From: Thermohalobaculum sp951813525
Lineage (GTDB): Bacteria > Pseudomonadota > Alphaproteobacteria > Rhodobacterales > Rhodobacteraceae
Reading direction: 5' to 3'
NCBI GenBank assembly: GCA_951813525.2
Contig: CATOTJ020000002.1
Span: forward strand, 1,550,001-1,614,000
DNA: 64,000 nucleotides
A model generated the notes under the pieces. It had not been told where the DNA came from. It worked only from the letters and a program-made list of their open reading frames with translations, and made no database searches. The position numbers were made by a program, and so were the translations under genes. Shown piece after piece: positions 25,172 to 33,342 of the stretch; position 1 is the stretch's first letter; each line of letters opens with the position of its first letter.

Positions 25172-26116
25172 ATGGACCTGAGCGCACCGATCTATGTGGC
25201 CGGACATCGCGGCATGGTCGGGTCGGCCATTTTGCGGGGCCTGCAGGCGCGCGGCGCCGCCCGGATAGTGACCCGGACACGGGCAGAGTGTGACCTGACC
25301 GATCGCGCGGCGGTCGAGGCCTTCTTTGAGGTCTTAAAGCCCGCCTATGTCTTTGTTGCGGCTGCCCGCGTCGGCGGCATTCTGGCGAACGACACATTGG
25401 GCGCCGACTTCATTCGCGAGAATCTGCTGATCCAGACCAATTTGATCGACGCCGCGCACCGGCACGGCGCCAAGAAATTGTTGTTCCTGGGATCGTCCTG
25501 CATCTATCCGAAACACGCCGAACAACCAATCCGGGAAGAAGCACTTCTAACCGGTGAGTTGGAGCCGACGAACCTGCCATATGCGGTCGCCAAGATCGCC
25601 GGTAAGACGATGTGCGATGCCTATCGGCGGCAATATGGGTTTGACGCGTTCACGGTCATGCCCTCGAACGTCTACGGCGTTGGCGATAACTTTGATCCGG
25701 CATCCAGCCATGTCGTTGCCGGTCTGATGCGTCGTTTCCACGAGGCACGCATGGCCGGGTCGCCGGAAGTCGTCGCGTGGGGCAGCGGTTCGCCGATGCG
25801 CGAATTGGTCGACGCCGACGATCTGGCGGATGCTTGCCTCTTTCTGATGGAGAACTGGACCGACGGCGGAATGGTGAATGCAGGATCGAGCCAGGAGATA
25901 TCGATCCGCGACCTGACCGAGATGATGGCCGAAGTGACGGGCTATCGCGGCAAGATCACCTGGGACGGAACAAAACCTGACGGTACACCGCGCAAGATCA
26001 TGGACAATTCGAAACTGCACGCATTGGGCTGGCGCCCGAAGACCGAAATCCGGCAGGGGTTGGAGAAGATGTATGCCTGGTTCCAGGAAACGGGCGGTGA
26101 ACGCGATGCCGCTTAA
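25172..26116 (+). CDS. fcl: GDP-L-fucose synthase
   Basis: 314 residues. It has the Rossmann motif VAGHRGMVGSAILRGL, the catalytic SSCIYPKHAEQPI (Ser, Cys) and Tyr-x3-Lys YAVAKIAGKTMCDAY, all features of the GDP-4-keto-6-deoxymannose epimerase/reductase. It makes GDP-L-fucose from the product of GDP-mannose 4,6-dehydratase, but no gmd gene is present in this window. The downstream glycosyltransferase could use the fucose. Confidence 0.92.
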   Translation: MDLSAPIYVAGHRGMVGSAILRGLQARGAARIVTRTRAECDLTDRAAVEAFFEVLKPAYVFVAAARVGGILANDTLGADFIRENLLIQTNLIDAAHRHGAKKLLFLGSSCIYPKHAEQPIREEALLTGELEPTNLPYAVAKIAGKTMCDAYRRQYGFDAFTVMPSNVYGVGDNFDPASSHVVAGLMRRFHEARMAGSPEVVAWGSGSPMRELVDADDLADACLFLMENWTDGGMVNAGSSQEISIRDLTEMMAEVTGYRGKITWDGTKPDGTPRKIMDNSKLHALGWRPKTEIRQGLEKMYAWFQETGGERDAA

Positions 26117-26173
26117 CTGTGCCGGGCGAGAGGTAGGGTGCGTCCTTGGATGCACCGTCAAAGGAGTAGGTGC

Positions 26174-26995
26174 ATGAACGACCAGCCGATCAAGGAGAAC
26201 CGGATCGTCAAGGCGATGCGCGAGTTGGGGATTCACAAGAAAGAGTCCGACCGGGCGTCGGCCATCTTGAACGTGCTGCTGATGCACCGCAAACAGCAAC
26301 GCGGCCGCGATTGGGACCCATCGGTCAGAACCTTGGAGGGGTTTTTCGAATTTGCGATCCCACGGGTTCTGCACGCCCAGGGTCAGCTTTTTCAGGATCT
26401 CTGGGCGCTTTATGAATTGGACGGCAAGCGCGACGGCTTTTTCGTCGAATTCGGTGCCACGAACGGCATCACGATGTCGAACAGCCACATCCTTGAACAT
26501 CATTTTGGTTGGTCCGGGATCGTGGCGGAGCCGAACCCCGATTATCACGAGCGCCTGGCGCGCGAACGCAGTTGCGCGATCAGCCACAAATGCGTCTATT
26601 CGCGGACCGGCGAAGTGATGAAGTTTCTTTGCACCGAGAAGCCGATGTTCTCGCGCCTGGAAGCGATCAATCCCGAGGATCACAACGAGGAGACAATGCG
26701 CTCGACCCACCGCGAGGCGGACGTCGAGACGATTACGTTGAATGACCTACTGGATCAGCACAACGCACCCGATGAAATCGACTATATGTCGGTGGACACT
26801 GAGGGGTCTGAACTTGAGATCCTGAACGCGTTCGATTTCGAACGGCGGCAGGTCAAATTGTTCACGATCGAACACAACTTTACTCCGCTCCGTCAGGAAA
26901 TTTTCACGTTGATGACCGAGAAGGGTTATGTCCGCCGCTTTGCCGAGTACACACGATTTGATGACTGGTATGTCCATCGCTCGCTTGCCGGATAA
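26174..26995 (+). CDS. FkbM family methyltransferase
   Basis: 273 residues from the ATG at 26174, which has an excellent AAAGGAG. The SAM domain is FVEFGATNGITMSNSHILE, followed by GIVAEPNPDYHERL and the FkbM-type DYMSVDTEGSELEILNAFD. It ends with EKGYVRRFAEYTRFDDWYV. It is a sugar O-methyltransferase candidate like its neighbour. The 3' end overlaps the beginning of the next gene's possible starts, pointing to coupled translation. Confidence 0.87.
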   Translation: MNDQPIKENRIVKAMRELGIHKKESDRASAILNVLLMHRKQQRGRDWDPSVRTLEGFFEFAIPRVLHAQGQLFQDLWALYELDGKRDGFFVEFGATNGITMSNSHILEHHFGWSGIVAEPNPDYHERLARERSCAISHKCVYSRTGEVMKFLCTEKPMFSRLEAINPEDHNEETMRSTHREADVETITLNDLLDQHNAPDEIDYMSVDTEGSELEILNAFDFERRQVKLFTIEHNFTPLRQEIFTLMTEKGYVRRFAEYTRFDDWYVHRSLAG

Positions 26996-29204
26996 CGCCC
27001 GGCCAGGCTGGCTGATCGCCTTTCGCGCCGATCGACTGGGCGCGCGGTTGGTCAGCCTGATGAATGCGATGCGTATCGCCGAGGATATGGACGCAGGATT
27101 TGCCTGTGCCTGGACGGATTCGACCGGGGTCGGTCACGTCTTCAACGACCCGTCTGAATTGTTCGATTCCGATTTTGTCGACCAACATTTCCTGGATGCA
27201 GATACCTGGCGGGTGCACCGACGAACCTGCGATGCCCTGAGCGGTCAATTGCAGCAGGACGCGGATGGTGTGGCCAGCGCGCTGTCCGACGGGACAGACC
27301 TGATCGTCGGCAACGCATTCGGTGTGATATGCTTGGGCGGCGAAACAAAGGCCGAGATCACACCGAATTTTCGCGCCCAGTTCGACCGGATCCCGTTTGC
27401 TGCCCCAGTCCGAAATGCGATGTCAGCATTGTCGGATGCTCTGTCCGGGCACACGGCCTATCACATCCGCAGGGGCGATCTGACCGGCGATTTGAAGGCG
27501 ATGAACAAGGCGTGGCCGCACAAAGTGGTGCCGAACGAGTTCTATGAACGGCATATGGAGCGAGCGCTGGGGACCAGCGGGGGTGTGATCCTGTTCTCGG
27601 ACAATACCGAGATGATTGACCATTATCGCGCTACATTTGCGGGCCTGAAAACACTGCCGGACCTGATCGATATTGACGCTTTGACCGAAGCGCAGCGCGA
27701 TTTTCTGGAACTTTACGCCATGTCGCGCTGCGCGACGATTATCGCGCCGGAACGCAGCGCCTTTTCCTCCACAGCGGCAGATCTGACCGGTGCCGTCAAA
27801 CAATCGGTCATGGATGCGCTGACCGAAGCGGACCGCGAGGCCGCATACCAAGCGCTGTACAGACGCCTGCTGGAACGGCCGGAGAGCTTTCCAGGCGAAG
27901 GTGAGATCGGCCAATGCCTGGCGCATGTCGGCGATTGGCTGGAGAACGCTGAACGGTGGCGTGACGCTGCCGATTTGTTCGCCAAACGGGTCGAAGGCGG
28001 GCTGAACATCTCGTTCGTCTATCCAAGGACGATGACCTATCTGCATCGCGCAAATGACCCGGCGGGCGTCGTGCGGACGGCGACGCAGATGCAAAGCCGG
28101 TCTATCGTTCACGTCAAAGATCAGGCGGCGGCCGAGTTATTGCATGGGTATGGTCATTGGCGGCTGGGAGATCGCGCGGCGGCGACGCGCCATATTGCCA
28201 ACGGCTTTTGGCATGCGCCTTCAATTCCGGCGGCGAAATCGGTTGTCCCGTTTCTGATTGTGACCGGGCATCTGACACCCCGCAATTTCCTGCCGGCCAG
28301 CAGGTTGCAACTGTCGTTGCTGACGCGGCGCGGGCCACTGAAGTCGCTGTTCGTCGATTTTCCCGATCTGATCGACACCGCAGAAGGTGCCAAACTGCCA
28401 GTCGCACTGGGTGCGATGGAGCCCGTTCTTTGGGATTGGGCACCCCTGATGCGATCAATATCGATCACGGCGGAGGTTCGCAGGGGCACCATCGCGCGGT
28501 TTACCGAGGCGTTGACCGGTGCGCCGGACGACCCGCGCCATCGCAGCGAACGCGAAAGCCTGTTGGCAATCTTCTCGGCATTTGGTGGCGAGACTGACGC
28601 CGGAGCGGCAAGACTGGAAGAGTTGATGGCGGAGTTTGCGGAAGCACCAATGGTTCACCAGCGCCTGTCGCACGCCCATTGGCTGGCGCGCCGTTTTCGA
28701 AAGGCCGCACTGGCAGCAGACCGGGCCGCGGGCCTGAGGCCGAACTGGTTGGCGTTGCGGACCTGGGCCGGGCAGACGGCACTGAGAATTCGCGAATACG
28801 ATAGAGCGCGCGAGCATCTGGAGGCAGCCGCAACGGTCGATGCCGGACTGGCGAGCGTCCATGCTCTGCTGGCCGAATGCTGCGACCGGCAAGGCGACCC
28901 GAAGGCGTTGAGCGAAGCAGAACGAGCGATCGATCTCGCCCCGCTTGAAGTTGAACACGTTTTGCGAATCGCGCGCCTTTTGGAAAAGGCAGACCGGCCC
29001 GACGAAGCGATCGAGCACATGATGCCCGTGATCGCAGCACAACGCGCCCCGGCAAAGTTGTTCGTGCAGGCCATCAACCTTTTGGAAAAAATGGGGCTGA
29101 CCAGCGACGCTGGCGATATGATCGCCGAGGCGCATGCGCGTATCCCCGGGCATCCGGCCTTGGAAAAGCTGTCAGAAGACAGGACGACACAATTGGTCCC
29201 GTAG
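26970..29204 (+). CDS. Putative fucosyltransferase-like glycosyltransferase with C-terminal TPR-like repeats
   Basis: About 744 residues. The N-terminal ~290 residues look like a GT-B glycosyltransferase of the fucosyltransferase type: RADRLGARLVSLMNAMRIAE (an N-terminal Gly-Ala-Arg-Leu loop), then HIRRGDLTGD, the HxRRGD nucleotide-sugar loop, and ILFSDNTEMI and IIAPERSAFSSTAADL towards its end. The remainder is helical with TPR-like units (RFRKAALAADRAAGLRPNW and YDRAREHLEAAATVDA). With GDP-fucose synthase three genes upstream, fucosyl transfer is a reasonable guess. Start uncertain: in-frame ATGs at 26928, 26961 and 26970 all overlap the preceding gene and none has a strong ribosome site. 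The stop codon lies in a 17-bp repeat. Confidence 0.72.
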   Translation: MSIARLPDNARPGWLIAFRADRLGARLVSLMNAMRIAEDMDAGFACAWTDSTGVGHVFNDPSELFDSDFVDQHFLDADTWRVHRRTCDALSGQLQQDADGVASALSDGTDLIVGNAFGVICLGGETKAEITPNFRAQFDRIPFAAPVRNAMSALSDALSGHTAYHIRRGDLTGDLKAMNKAWPHKVVPNEFYERHMERALGTSGGVILFSDNTEMIDHYRATFAGLKTLPDLIDIDALTEAQRDFLELYAMSRCATIIAPERSAFSSTAADLTGAVKQSVMDALTEADREAAYQALYRRLLERPESFPGEGEIGQCLAHVGDWLENAERWRDAADLFAKRVEGGLNISFVYPRTMTYLHRANDPAGVVRTATQMQSRSIVHVKDQAAAELLHGYGHWRLGDRAAATRHIANGFWHAPSIPAAKSVVPFLIVTGHLTPRNFLPASRLQLSLLTRRGPLKSLFVDFPDLIDTAEGAKLPVALGAMEPVLWDWAPLMRSISITAEVRRGTIARFTEALTGAPDDPRHRSERESLLAIFSAFGGETDAGAARLEELMAEFAEAPMVHQRLSHAHWLARRFRKAALAADRAAGLRPNWLALRTWAGQTALRIREYDRAREHLEAAATVDAGLASVHALLAECCDRQGDPKALSEAERAIDLAPLEVEHVLRIARLLEKADRPDEAIEHMMPVIAAQRAPAKLFVQAINLLEKMGLTSDAGDMIAEAHARIPGHPALEKLSEDRTTQLVP

Positions 29205-29277
29205 AACTTTTGGCACCGCAGAGTTCTTGGCACCGCAGAGTTCTTGGCCCGGTAGAACTTTTGGTCCGGTAGAGCGA
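29193..29277. repeat. 17-bp tandem repeat, five copies, spanning a stop codon
   Basis: Units begin at 29193, 29210, 29227, 29244 and 29261. Units 2 and 3 are identical (TTGGCACCGCAGAGTTC); units 1 and 4 are close to each other (TTGGTCCCGTAGAACTT and TTGGCCCGGTAGAACTT); unit 5 is partly degenerate. The first unit contains the last codons and the TAG stop of the glycosyltransferase. The array ends about 75 bases before the SAM-II riboswitch. Confidence 0.92.
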
Positions 29278-29353
29278 TGCGAGACCGATTGGCGCAGCGC
29301 TACCCCCCGATTGACCGATTGACGCAACAATTCGCTGAGCCTATAGCGAGGTC

Positions 29354-29409
29354 ACGAGGCGATTTGTCGGACCGGCTTGCGGGCCTCGTAAATAATTCCG
29401 CTAAAGAGG
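29354..29409 (+). promoter_or_regulatory. SAM-II riboswitch upstream of metZ
   Basis: The sequence matches the SAM-II core: stem P1 is ACGAGGC (29354-29360) with GCCTCGT (29383-29389). Its loop carries GATTTG and GACCGGCTTGC, then CGTAAATAATTCCGCTAAAGAGG follows in the conserved positions (29387-29409). The pseudoknot stem P2 can form between CGGA (29368-29371) and TCCG (29397-29400). SAM-II is known from alphaproteobacteria, where it represses methionine genes when S-adenosylmethionine is high. It ends about 66 bases before the metZ start. Confidence 0.92.
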
Positions 29410-29475
29410 TCGTAGGTGCGAAAGCCCTGCCCCTGAACCGGTCCTGAGACATAGGAGGCCGGTTTCGGTTGCGAA

Positions 29476-30669
29476 ATGAAATTAGATGATCTCAGCCCAG
29501 AAACGCGGTTGGTCCACGCGGGCCAGCGCCGCAGCCATTTCGGCGAAACGTCGGAAGCGATCTATCTGACACAAGGGTTTGTCTATCCTGACCCGGAAAC
29601 GGCGGCAGAACGTTTTGCGGGACAGACACCGCCCGGCGAAGATGCGTTTATCTATGCCCGATACGGCAATCCGACCGTCGCGATGTTCGAAGATCGGATC
29701 GCCGCATTGGAGAGGGCCGAGGCTGCTTTTGCAACGGCATCGGGAATGGCGGCCGTCCACACTGCACTGATGTGCCAATTGCAATCGGGCGATCATGTCG
29801 TTGCTGCCAAAGCGTTGTTCGGGTCCTGTCTTTATATCCTGGAAACGCTGTGCCCGCGCTTTGGTATCGAAGTCACACTTGTGGACGGGACCGATCTGAA
29901 CGCCTGGCGCGAAGCGATGAGACCAGAGACGAAGGTCGTCTTCCTCGAGACGCCGTCGAATCCGACATTGGAAATCATCGACATTCGCGGCGTGGCCGAT
30001 GCCGCCCACAGCGTCGGCGCACAATTGGTCATCGACAACGTCTTTGCGACGCCAATGTTTCAACGGCCTTTGGCGCTGGGCGCAGATATCGTTGTCTATT
30101 CGGCGACCAAGCATATTGACGGCCAGGGTCGATGCCTGGGCGGCGTGATCCTGGGGACCGAAGAGTTCATCCGCAAAGAGGTCGAGCCATACGTCAAGCA
30201 TACCGGCCCTGCATTGTCGCCGTTCAACGCCTGGGTGTTGTTGAAAGGGTTGGAAACGTTGTCACTGCGCACGAATGCGCAGACCGACCGGGCGGAGAGC
30301 CTGGCGGCCCAATTGGATGGCCATTCCAAATTGAACCGGTTGATTTATCCAGGCCTTCCATCCCATCCGCAACACAACCTGGCGGCGGTTCAGATGTCGC
30401 GGCCCGGCACGCTGCTGTCGCTGGAGATTGCCGATGGTCAGGCCGGTGCCTTCCGCTTTCTTCGGGCGTTGCGGATTGTTGGCATCTCGAACAATCTGGG
30501 CGACGCCAAAAGCCTGGTTACCCATCCGGCCACGACGACTCACCAACGATTGTCTGCCGACCTGCGCACGGAGTTGGGGATTTCAGCGGGCTTGGTCCGA
30601 TTGTCGGTCGGTCTGGAAGCTGCGTGCGATCTGATTGCCGATGTCGAGGGTGCCCTGGAGATGGTTTGA
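29476..30669 (+). CDS. metZ: O-succinylhomoserine sulfhydrylase
   Basis: 397 residues of the Cys/Met-metabolism PLP family. The PLP lysine is in YSATKHIDGQGRCLGG, a sequence typical of MetZ rather than cystathionine gamma-synthase; ETPSNPTLEIIDI and LVTHPATTTHQRL are also conserved. It makes homocysteine from O-succinylhomoserine and sulfide. The upstream SAM-II riboswitch supports a role in methionine synthesis. A GTP cyclohydrolase gene follows after 108 bases. Confidence 0.95.
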   Translation: MKLDDLSPETRLVHAGQRRSHFGETSEAIYLTQGFVYPDPETAAERFAGQTPPGEDAFIYARYGNPTVAMFEDRIAALERAEAAFATASGMAAVHTALMCQLQSGDHVVAAKALFGSCLYILETLCPRFGIEVTLVDGTDLNAWREAMRPETKVVFLETPSNPTLEIIDIRGVADAAHSVGAQLVIDNVFATPMFQRPLALGADIVVYSATKHIDGQGRCLGGVILGTEEFIRKEVEPYVKHTGPALSPFNAWVLLKGLETLSLRTNAQTDRAESLAAQLDGHSKLNRLIYPGLPSHPQHNLAAVQMSRPGTLLSLEIADGQAGAFRFLRALRIVGISNNLGDAKSLVTHPATTTHQRLSADLRTELGISAGLVRLSVGLEAACDLIADVEGALEMV

Positions 30670-30777
30670 CGGCGACGCTGGCGAGCCTGGGGAAATCGAC
30701 CAACTGGCAATTTTGGAAGCAGGCAGGTCGCAATCTGCACTTGAACCGCTCCGCCAAATCGGATCGAAGGGCATGGC

Positions 30778-31425
30778 GTGAACGAGATCAACGTCAGGAC
30801 GACCAATACCGTGCAAAAGATCGTGACACCGCCCGACAGGGAACGGCCGAGCGAAGACGAGGCCAAAGAAGCCGTAAGGACCCTGCTGCTCTGGGCCGGC
30901 GATGACCCGGAGCGCGAAGGTCTAAAGGACACGCCGGGCCGGGTCATCCGGGCCTATCGCGAATGGTTTGCAGGCTATGATCAGGATCCGGTCGATCTGT
31001 TGCAGCGAACGTTCGAAGAAGTTGACGGCTATGACGAGATGGTCGTCCTGCGCGATATAAGGTTCGAAAGTTTTTGCGAGCATCATATGGCGCCGATCAT
31101 CGGAAAAGCCCATGTCGGGTATATTCCGTCGGACCGGGTCGTCGGCATTTCCAAACTGGCCCGACTGGTCAATGTTTTCGCCAAGCGGTTGCAGGTTCAG
31201 GAAAAAATGACGTCGCAAGTCGCCACTGTTCTGATGGAAGTGCTGCGCCCGCGCGGTGTCGCCGTCGTGATGGAAGGCGAGCATCACTGCATGTCGACGC
31301 GCGGAGTGCATCGCCATGGCGTCTCGATGGTGACGTCGACGATGTTAGGATTGTTCCGAAAGGATCACCGGACCCGAAAAGAGTTCATGGACATAATCGG
31401 CAATCCGACAAACCGGATGGGCTGA
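30778..31425 (+). CDS. folE: GTP cyclohydrolase I
   Basis: 215 residues from a GTG start at 30778. Zinc ligands are in FESFCEHHMAPI and the second Cys in HHCMSTRGVHRHG; the loop GISKLARLVNVFAKRLQVQE is also canonical. It converts GTP to 7,8-dihydroneopterin triphosphate, the first step to folate (and 7-deazapurines). It is convergent with the LAB_N gene, 29 bases away. Confidence 0.95.
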   Translation: MNEINVRTTNTVQKIVTPPDRERPSEDEAKEAVRTLLLWAGDDPEREGLKDTPGRVIRAYREWFAGYDQDPVDLLQRTFEEVDGYDEMVVLRDIRFESFCEHHMAPIIGKAHVGYIPSDRVVGISKLARLVNVFAKRLQVQEKMTSQVATVLMEVLRPRGVAVVMEGEHHCMSTRGVHRHGVSMVTSTMLGLFRKDHRTRKEFMDIIGNPTNRMG

Positions 31426-31454
31426 GATTGGGACCGGCGGGAACCACGCGGACC

Positions 31455-31760
31455 CTAACCTTCGCGGCGTCGTTCTCCGTAAATCAGCCAAAGATTGCGG
31501 GTGTAGATGAAAAAGCCCAGCGACTGTCCAAGGATAAATACCGGATCCCGGCGCCAAATGGCATAGGCCAACAAAATCGCTGCACCGCCAATCGAGAACC
31601 ACCAGAACGAGATTGGGATAATCGACTTTTTTTCGCGTTCTGAGACGATCCACTGGATCAGAAAGCGCATCATAAACATGATCTGCCCGCCGAGGCCGAC
31701 GATGACCCAAATCAACTCGGCCCTGCTTTCGACGCCGATGGTTTGCGCGAGCCAATCCAT
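31455..31760 (-). CDS. LAB_N domain membrane protein (lipid-A-disaccharide synthase N-terminal domain)
   Basis: 101 residues with three membrane segments. The sequence GLGGQIMFMMRFLIQWIVSE, then PISFWWFSIGGAAILLAYA and GQSLGFFIYTRNLWLIY, is the LAB_N (PF07578) signature. This domain occurs alone next to lipid glycosyltransferases. The ATG at 31760 overlaps the stop of the GT2 gene (TGATG); a GTG three bases upstream is in frame. With the GT2 gene it probably forms a small lipid-linked sugar transfer pair acting at the inner membrane, perhaps on lipid A; that role is inference. Confidence 0.85.
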   Translation of the reverse strand: MDWLAQTIGVESRAELIWVIVGLGGQIMFMMRFLIQWIVSEREKKSIIPISFWWFSIGGAAILLAYAIWRRDPVFILGQSLGFFIYTRNLWLIYGERRREG

Positions 31761-32515
31761 CACGGATCAACCTGCGTAACCTTGGGGACCTTTCGCCGCC
31801 GCAGCAGCCACCAGACGCCCATCAGATCGGTAAAACCGACCAGGGCGCGGCCGAAATTCGTGTATTTCGACTTCCCCGCCTCGCGTGCCCGGTGAGAGAC
31901 GTCGACCAGGACGACGCTCAACCCCTCTCGTTTGACCAGAGCCGGAAGATAGCGGTGGATATGATCGAAGAATGGCAAGGCTTGAAATACCTCGCGCGGG
32001 AAAGCTTTCAGCCCACAGCCGGTATCGCGCGTGCTGTCTTTCAGGATGGCGGAACGCAACCGGTTGGCAAGACGCGACGCGATCTTCTTTGACGCCGTGT
32101 CCTGCCGGTCGACCCGCTGTCCGGCAACCAACCCGATGCCGTCCGCGTTGTCCAGTAAGGGCGCGACAAGTTTTGGGATTTCCGACGGCGGGTTCTGCCC
32201 GTCGCCATCGATTGTGCAAACGATCGGTGCCTGAGCCGCATTGACGCCCGAGCGCACGGCAGCGGACTGACCGCAAGGGGCCGCATGGCGTACTTCGCGC
32301 AGCCACGGAAACTCGGTGCGGAGATCCGCGATCCGTTCGGCGGTTGCGTCCGTCGAGCCGTCATTCACAAAAATTGCCTCGAACGGGCCGTGCGGCCCGC
32401 ATGCGGACGCAATCTCGCGTGTCATCCGCTCGACGTTCTCGGCCTCGTTCAGCATCGGCGCTACGACGGCGAAACGCGGCCTGACGCTGCCGGGAATTGG
32501 GCTGTCGGTGTCCAT
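31760..32515 (-). CDS. GT2 glycosyltransferase, dolichol-phosphate mannosyltransferase-like
   Basis: 251 residues from the ATG at 32515. It is a GT-A fold with VVAPMLNEAENVERM at the start, FVNDGSTDAT, the Asp-x-Asp region CTIDGDGQNPPSEI and DTGCGLKAFPREVFQALPFF. There are no C-terminal membrane helices, unlike ArnC. It is likely to move a sugar onto a polyprenyl phosphate, with the adjacent LAB_N membrane protein as partner. It starts two bases inside the gap after the carbonic anhydrase stop, so the three minus-strand genes probably form one operon. Confidence 0.88.
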   Translation of the reverse strand: MDTDSPIPGSVRPRFAVVAPMLNEAENVERMTREIASACGPHGPFEAIFVNDGSTDATAERIADLRTEFPWLREVRHAAPCGQSAAVRSGVNAAQAPIVCTIDGDGQNPPSEIPKLVAPLLDNADGIGLVAGQRVDRQDTASKKIASRLANRLRSAILKDSTRDTGCGLKAFPREVFQALPFFDHIHRYLPALVKREGLSVVLVDVSHRAREAGKSKYTNFGRALVGFTDLMGVWWLLRRRKVPKVTQVDP

Positions 32516-32516
32516 C

Positions 32517-33179
32517 TCAGATAGGGGTAGCCCCACCCTCGCCGTCCAGATGATGCAATTCACCGTTTGCGATATTGAGCCACGTCCCATGCAGTGTCAG
32601 CATTCCGTTCTTCACCGCTTGGCTGACAAAAGGGAACGTTTCCAAATTACGCAGCGACGTCAAAACCGCTTCGTGCTCCAGCGCAGATTTTTGTTCGGCT
32701 TCACCATCGATCCGGTCGATGACTTTCAGATAGCCGGGGCGCAGAATGTCCATCCAACGGCCAATGAAGCTGCTTTTTTCGTCCAATTCCGGAGCTTTAC
32801 CGGAACACATGTCGTGGCAAGCATGGACGCCGCCACAGTTCGAATGACCAACGACGATCACATGCGCAACCTTGAGATTGTTGACAGCATACTCCACCGC
32901 AGCAGAGGTGCCGTGATGGCCGCGATCAGGATCGTATGGCGGCACCAGATTGGCAACATTGCGAACGATGAAGAGATCGCCAGGCTCGGCGCCGAACATC
33001 TCCATCGCATTTACCCGGCTGTCGCAACACTGGATTACCATCGCGCGAGGGTGCTGTCCAATCGCGGCCAGTCGTGCGTACCACGCTTTGTTCTGTTCGA
33101 ATCGGCCTTCTTTCCAGCCGTGATAGCGGTCGGTCAGATAGCCCGGCAGAGGGGCTGTGTTTGGCGCGTCGGCAGACAT
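32517..33179 (-). CDS. can: Beta-class carbonic anhydrase
   Basis: 220 residues from the ATG at 33179, which follows GGGGAAG; an ATG at 33191 is also in frame. Zinc ligands are visible: Cys and Asp-Arg dyad in QCCDSRVNAMEMFG, then the His and Cys in VGHSNCGGVHAC. It interconverts CO2 and bicarbonate, supplying bicarbonate to carboxylases. It is divergent from preT and first gene of the minus-strand set with the GT2 and LAB_N genes. Confidence 0.94.
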   Translation of the reverse strand: MSADAPNTAPLPGYLTDRYHGWKEGRFEQNKAWYARLAAIGQHPRAMVIQCCDSRVNAMEMFGAEPGDLFIVRNVANLVPPYDPDRGHHGTSAAVEYAVNNLKVAHVIVVGHSNCGGVHACHDMCSGKAPELDEKSSFIGRWMDILRPGYLKVIDRIDGEAEQKSALEHEAVLTSLRNLETFPFVSQAVKNGMLTLHGTWLNIANGELHHLDGEGGATPI

Positions 33180-33342
33180 TTTCTTCCCCATTCATGAACG
33201 GGCTTCACATAGAGCGGGCGCAGAGGTGGTGCAACAGGGATCGTGTGCGGCATGGTATGTTGCATCAGAAATTTTTCCATTTGATAAAATTTTTTATTCG
33301 GTCAAAGCTTTCCCGGTCGAATTTCGAACGCTGGGAGGGGAT

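Noticed and set aside
29193..29277. Possible CRISPR array or attachment sites
   Set aside because: 17-base units are adjacent without spacers, and no integrase or cas gene is near.
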